Source: Castanea sativa (taxonomy: Eukaryota > Streptophyta > Magnoliopsida > Fagales > Fagaceae). From it: a stretch of DNA of 64,000 bases. Every line of letters starts with the position of its first letter. Position 1 is the first letter of the stretch. Under the pieces are notes generated by a model that made no database searches, was not told the DNA's origin, and saw only the letters and a list, made by a program, of their open reading frames with translations. The stretch covers positions 21,105,822-21,169,821 of the forward strand of contig NC_134017.1 of assembly GCF_040712315.1 (NCBI RefSeq), read 5' to 3'. A program made the position numbers and the translations under genes. Positions 60,594 to 64,000 of this stretch are shown here, in pieces.

Positions 60594-61694
60594 TTAACCA
60601 AGGTAGACACATGATAGAAAGCAATGTTTTCGATCTCCTTGAATCATCCAATTTACCCGATACTTTAGTAACCAAATCTCTTCTTCCTGATTCAACACAT
60701 TATCAAGCTCTTTAATCAACTCACTCTCTAGATTGAGGAGGAAATTTGACGATCTGATCGCCACAGCTCGTGGAATGCCATTTAAGCAAGACATAATATT
60801 CTTTTTTCTAGCAAAAACATTCACAAACTGTGTTCTATTCCACTTTTCTGCCTCTTTAGTGAAACACTCTATAGCATCCACCAGCATGGGATAATGTCTC
60901 CACGCTTGGGAGACTATGTTGGGAAAAGTTGGGTTTGATAACCAACAAGTCTGAAACTTGCAAGTTTTTTTTCTATTTACAGTAGCTCTTGGTTGCACGT
61001 CCAATAGCACAGAGCAGTGATCTGAGTGGCATCTAGTCAGGTGTATCACTTTTGCTTCAAGGTACATAAGGGACCAACTAGGGCTAACAAAAAAATCTAT
61101 CTATCCTCTCTTGAATAAGCACTTGAACATTTCTTTTATTAGTCCAAGTAAAATGTGGGCCAGAGAACCCAATGTCTATCATACTACATTTATCCAAGCA
61201 TTCCTTAAAAAGCAAAGATCTACTGACATTGATAGCCGACCCCCAAATTTATCACCCTCCATAAGAGTCTCATTAAAATCACCAGCTAAAACCCAAGGCA
61301 TATTATGCATCTTAGCAACTTTAATTAAATTATTCCATAAAACATGTCTTTCAGTAGCTTCAAGATTAGCATATATTGTAGTAAACAACTAACTAGAGAT
61401 AGAGTTTCGTACCTTCACCACGGTATGAATCTCTTGTTCAGTGTTCACTAGAGTTGTGATCTCTACCCTATCTGAATTCCACAACATCCATAAACCACCT
61501 GTATACCCAACGGACTCCGTGTGGATAGCCCCATCGAACGACAACCTGTCTGTGATCTCCCTAGCCCTATCACCTCCAATCCTAGTTTCCATCACTACCA
61601 AAATTGCTGGATTATGGCATCGAATCAATTCCCTAACATATCTTTGAAAAGAGGGCTTCAGAGCGCCCCTACAATTCCATACTATTATATTCAT
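60594..61694 (-). pseudogene. LINE ORF2, endonuclease part
   Basis: ORF2 seems to begin at the Met of MNIIVWNCRGA (about 61694). Endonuclease motifs are visible: WNCRG, VVMETR and then, in another frame, VLAGDFNETL (about 61285) and HSDHCSVLLD (about 61015). These are the metal-binding and catalytic blocks of apurinic-type endonucleases that nick target DNA. Stops and frameshifts at about 61389 and 61179 break it. Confidence 0.8.
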
Positions 61695-61859
61695 AATGAG
61701 AGAGTGCTCTGGGGTGGGACATTCATTAAAAGGCGGGAGCAATTTTGCCTCCTCCCTCAAGTTCCATCCGATCTGGTTCACTATCTCTTTTGCTTGCCCC
61801 TCTTCTGGAAGCATAGTCAAGTTGTGCTGAAGCACTCCCATCTCCATTTCTTGTACTGC

Positions 61860-63166
61860 TACGTGCATGTTGAACACCATCGTTGGCTTGAAAACTTGAA
61901 TGAGCTTTGTGGTGTGCTTGTTCCCCATAAGCCCTCCTTCACTAGGCGCTGGGCCACATTAGCAATTTGAGGCCTATCAACAACTCTTTGGGGTGAGAGC
62001 TTTCTCCTCGAATCTCTACTCAGCCCAGTCCTCATTTCAATTGATCTTGGAAGCGTATTGGACCGTGTCTTCTTCTCTGTTGGTGGTTGCCCATGCCTCA
62101 TATTCAGTGGGGTCCCATCGTGCCTCTGATGCTTTGTCCCCTGCTTCTTGCGCGTTACCACTACCCAAGGTCTGTATGTACTTTCAGGTATGTCTTCTTG
62201 TGCACTATCATGCACGTTCAAGCTAGGGCCCACATTTTGCTTGGCATTGTCAAGGTTATGCATGTTGCATGCTTGCGCCTCGATCTCTCCTTCAAATTGG
62301 TTAACCTCCATTCTTGGCAGCGAAGGCTGACAGATAGCGTATAGACGTTGCTCCTTGCGGTGTCTTATTCTCCCACACTCGAAGCACAACTTGTGGATTC
62401 CCTCATAACACATTGGCTGCTTAATTTTTCCTATCAAAATGGTTGTAACAAGCAGCTTCTCGACATCAACTTGTACGCAAATTCTGGAAAACCTACCTCT
62501 AGATTCAGAGGCCATGTGTGTGTCCACCCTCAGTACGTTGCCAATTTATTTTCTGACCTAAAGCAAGGCCTCCGCATTGTAATACTCTATTGGAAGTTCG
62601 TTTAACCTTATCCAAACTACCACCGATGATACATTTGCCGAAGACGGTCGAAAATTTGGTTCCCAAGGTCTCATGGATAAGAAGTGCTCTCCAATAAACC
62701 AAGGTCCCCTTTTGAGTGTAGCTTCATAATCTTCTCGTAGTGAAAATCTTGTAAGGAAGAAGCCATGGCTTAAATCAACGCAATCCAATCTTCTAGCAGG
62801 CCTCCACATAGATAGCAGTATGTTTTGTAGGAAGTTAAACCCCATAGATCGACCATATACTTTCACCATGAGGGTTGTAGTCCATGGGCTACGAATCCGT
62901 TGTTTAACTTCCTTAGAAAACTTCATTGCTACCAAACCTTCCCTAAGAGCTTCGACCTCTTCATCAGATTTTGCATCATCTTCCATGAAGTTTCCAAAGC
63001 TGAAAGCTTGTGTGAAAGCACAAGGGATTTCATCAACCAGATTGTCTTTGAAGGACGTGGCTCGACTCCAAGTATCTCCATCGTTTCTCAGAGAAGAAGC
63101 AGCTGAATCCAGACCTTCTTGAAAGTCCGCATGACTTACGTCTTTAACTTTTTTCTTACTGCGCAA
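61860..63166 (-). pseudogene. LINE ORF1 (DUF4283 and zinc knuckle)
   Basis: The open stretch 63166-62558 holds an acidic lead, then a DUF4283 domain (FSKEVKQRIRSPWTTTLMVKV, and later GPWFIGEHFLSMRPWEPNF). The next stretch 62527-61859 has a zinc knuckle-like CFECGRIRHRKEQ (about 62386-62350), where the last Cys after KEQ is replaced by Arg. A basic, Gln-rich tail follows. ORF1 binds the element RNA as a chaperone. The frame breaks between the two stretches. Confidence 0.8.
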
Positions 63167-63259
63167 TATTTCCTCCTATTCCTCCCTAGAGAGAGCAAGA
63201 GAGCATTCCATGTCGTATTTCTCTCTACTCCTACTCCTCGTATAGTTGCATGTTTCACT

Positions 63260-64000
63260 CCCTACTCTAAAGGCACTCTTCACATTAGTTAAAGTTTTAG
63301 TCGCAATCCAGAAGGAATTAATTTAATAATGAAAAGAAATATATGTACGTATCAGTTTTGCAGTCCATTAAGAAAGGCCGAACTTGTTTTGAATCTATTG
63401 ATGAGGCCCAATTAGTTTTTAGTGCTCTTTTAAAAATTCAATAATAGCCTACGATCAAATCCCACGAAGACATGTCAACATGGCTCTTTTCTTTTTAGGC
63501 CCATGTGAGTCCGATCCTATATTTTAGAAAACACTTTCAAACCCAACTCATATTCTTTAGATCATTTATACCAGTTTGTGCAAAAATTTAAGTTTATTTT
63601 AACATAATAATTTACCTTTTCTATATTATTTAATCACTTTTCACAAACCACAACTATTATCCACTCTGTTTCTTTATTCTCGAAAAACACAAAAAAAGAA
63701 GAAGATGAAATTCACAACAACAGTACTTGTGTATATTTGCATAAGTGTTGTAGCAAAAATGCATTTTATACAATAAATGCATAAATGAAATTCATTTCTA
63801 CCCTTTTCGGTAAAAAAGAAAAAAGAAAAAAGAAATTCACGACACCGTTTCCTTATAATTCTTTAAAGTCAAACAGTGCGTATTGTATCTTTGGTTTAAG
63901 ACGAATCGTACAAAGTCTCAATACTATACGACGTGTCGTTTTACTACGGCCGTTCTGTTATACGAAGAGGTTCAGAGGTCGAACTGAGGGCGTTTTTTCA
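63260..64000. other. Intergenic, no gene seen
   Basis: AT-rich DNA after the LINE 5' end. Phrases such as 'ttataccagtttgtgcaaaaattt' and 'atgcataaatgaaattcatt' suggest a worn MITE, but its ends could not be set. Confidence 0.4.

Larger units (their letters stand above)
57541..63250 (-). mobile_element. Near full-length, decayed L1-type LINE
   Basis: Reads on the minus strand from about 63250 to a poly-A tail at 57541-57549. It has ORF1 (about 63166-61860) and ORF2 (about 61694-57573) with endonuclease, reverse transcriptase, zinc-binding and RNase H-like parts in the order of plant L1 LINEs. Each part is in pieces because of stops and frameshifts, so it is inactive. The 5' end is uncertain; a target-site duplication was not found. 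About 5.7 kb is close to the full length of such elements. Confidence 0.88.

Overview
The window is nuclear DNA of a flowering plant, most likely a eudicot. It is AT-rich and has intron-containing genes of land-plant families: a thionin-like peptide, wall-associated kinases, F-box proteins and an ARM-repeat protein. Plant LTR retrotransposons, L1-type LINEs, SINEs, an endogenous caulimovirid-like element and many small TIR transposons fill the rest. A woody eudicot such as Fagaceae is only a guess from the general look of the repeats. No rRNA gene, functional tRNA gene or CRISPR array was seen.

Layout. 0.4-6.0 kb: a decayed pararetrovirus-like element (coat-like region, zinc knuckle, protease, RT, RNase H, no integrase seen) split by a solo LTR. 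7.3-9.7 kb: a thionin-like peptide gene and a decayed second copy with a related promoter. 11.1-13.1 kb: a possible orphan exon, a Stowaway-like MITE and a three-copy repeat. 13.7-20.0 kb: a wall-associated-kinase-like pseudogene from GUB_WAK domain to kinase domain, broken by stops, frameshifts and four insertions, one nested in another. 23.0-27.0 kb: a SINE with a 15-bp target-site duplication and a second, 5' part of the same kinase family with two hAT-like insertions. 27.3-28.7 kb: a Copia-type LTR and polypurine tract on the minus strand. 29.3-31.4 kb: an F-box pseudogene with a precise hAT-like insertion. 32.8-33.8 kb: a Harbinger-like element carrying a long GA repeat. 33.8-36.5 kb: a 5'-truncated LINE split by a solo LTR. 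37.9-39.9 kb: a large array of about 28-bp repeats in two inverted arms. 42.2-48.8 kb: a tandem duplication of part of an ARM-repeat gene (At2g39910-like), each copy with its own insertion and each giving the empty site for the other. 50.8-54.3 kb: an apparently intact F-box/LRR/FBD gene on the minus strand. 56.1-57.5 kb: two Harbinger-like MITEs. 57.5-63.2 kb: a nearly full-length but decayed LINE.

Only two genes look able to make their full product: the thionin-like peptide (7392-7625) and the F-box/FBD protein (four exons, 50806-53557). The rest of the coding signal is pseudogene or transposon. The genes do not form a pathway. The main interest is the nested, datable insertion history: at least ten insertions have readable target-site duplications, and several restore a host reading frame when ignored. 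The long inverted minisatellite is the least explained structure. I found no clear undescribed biochemical system.
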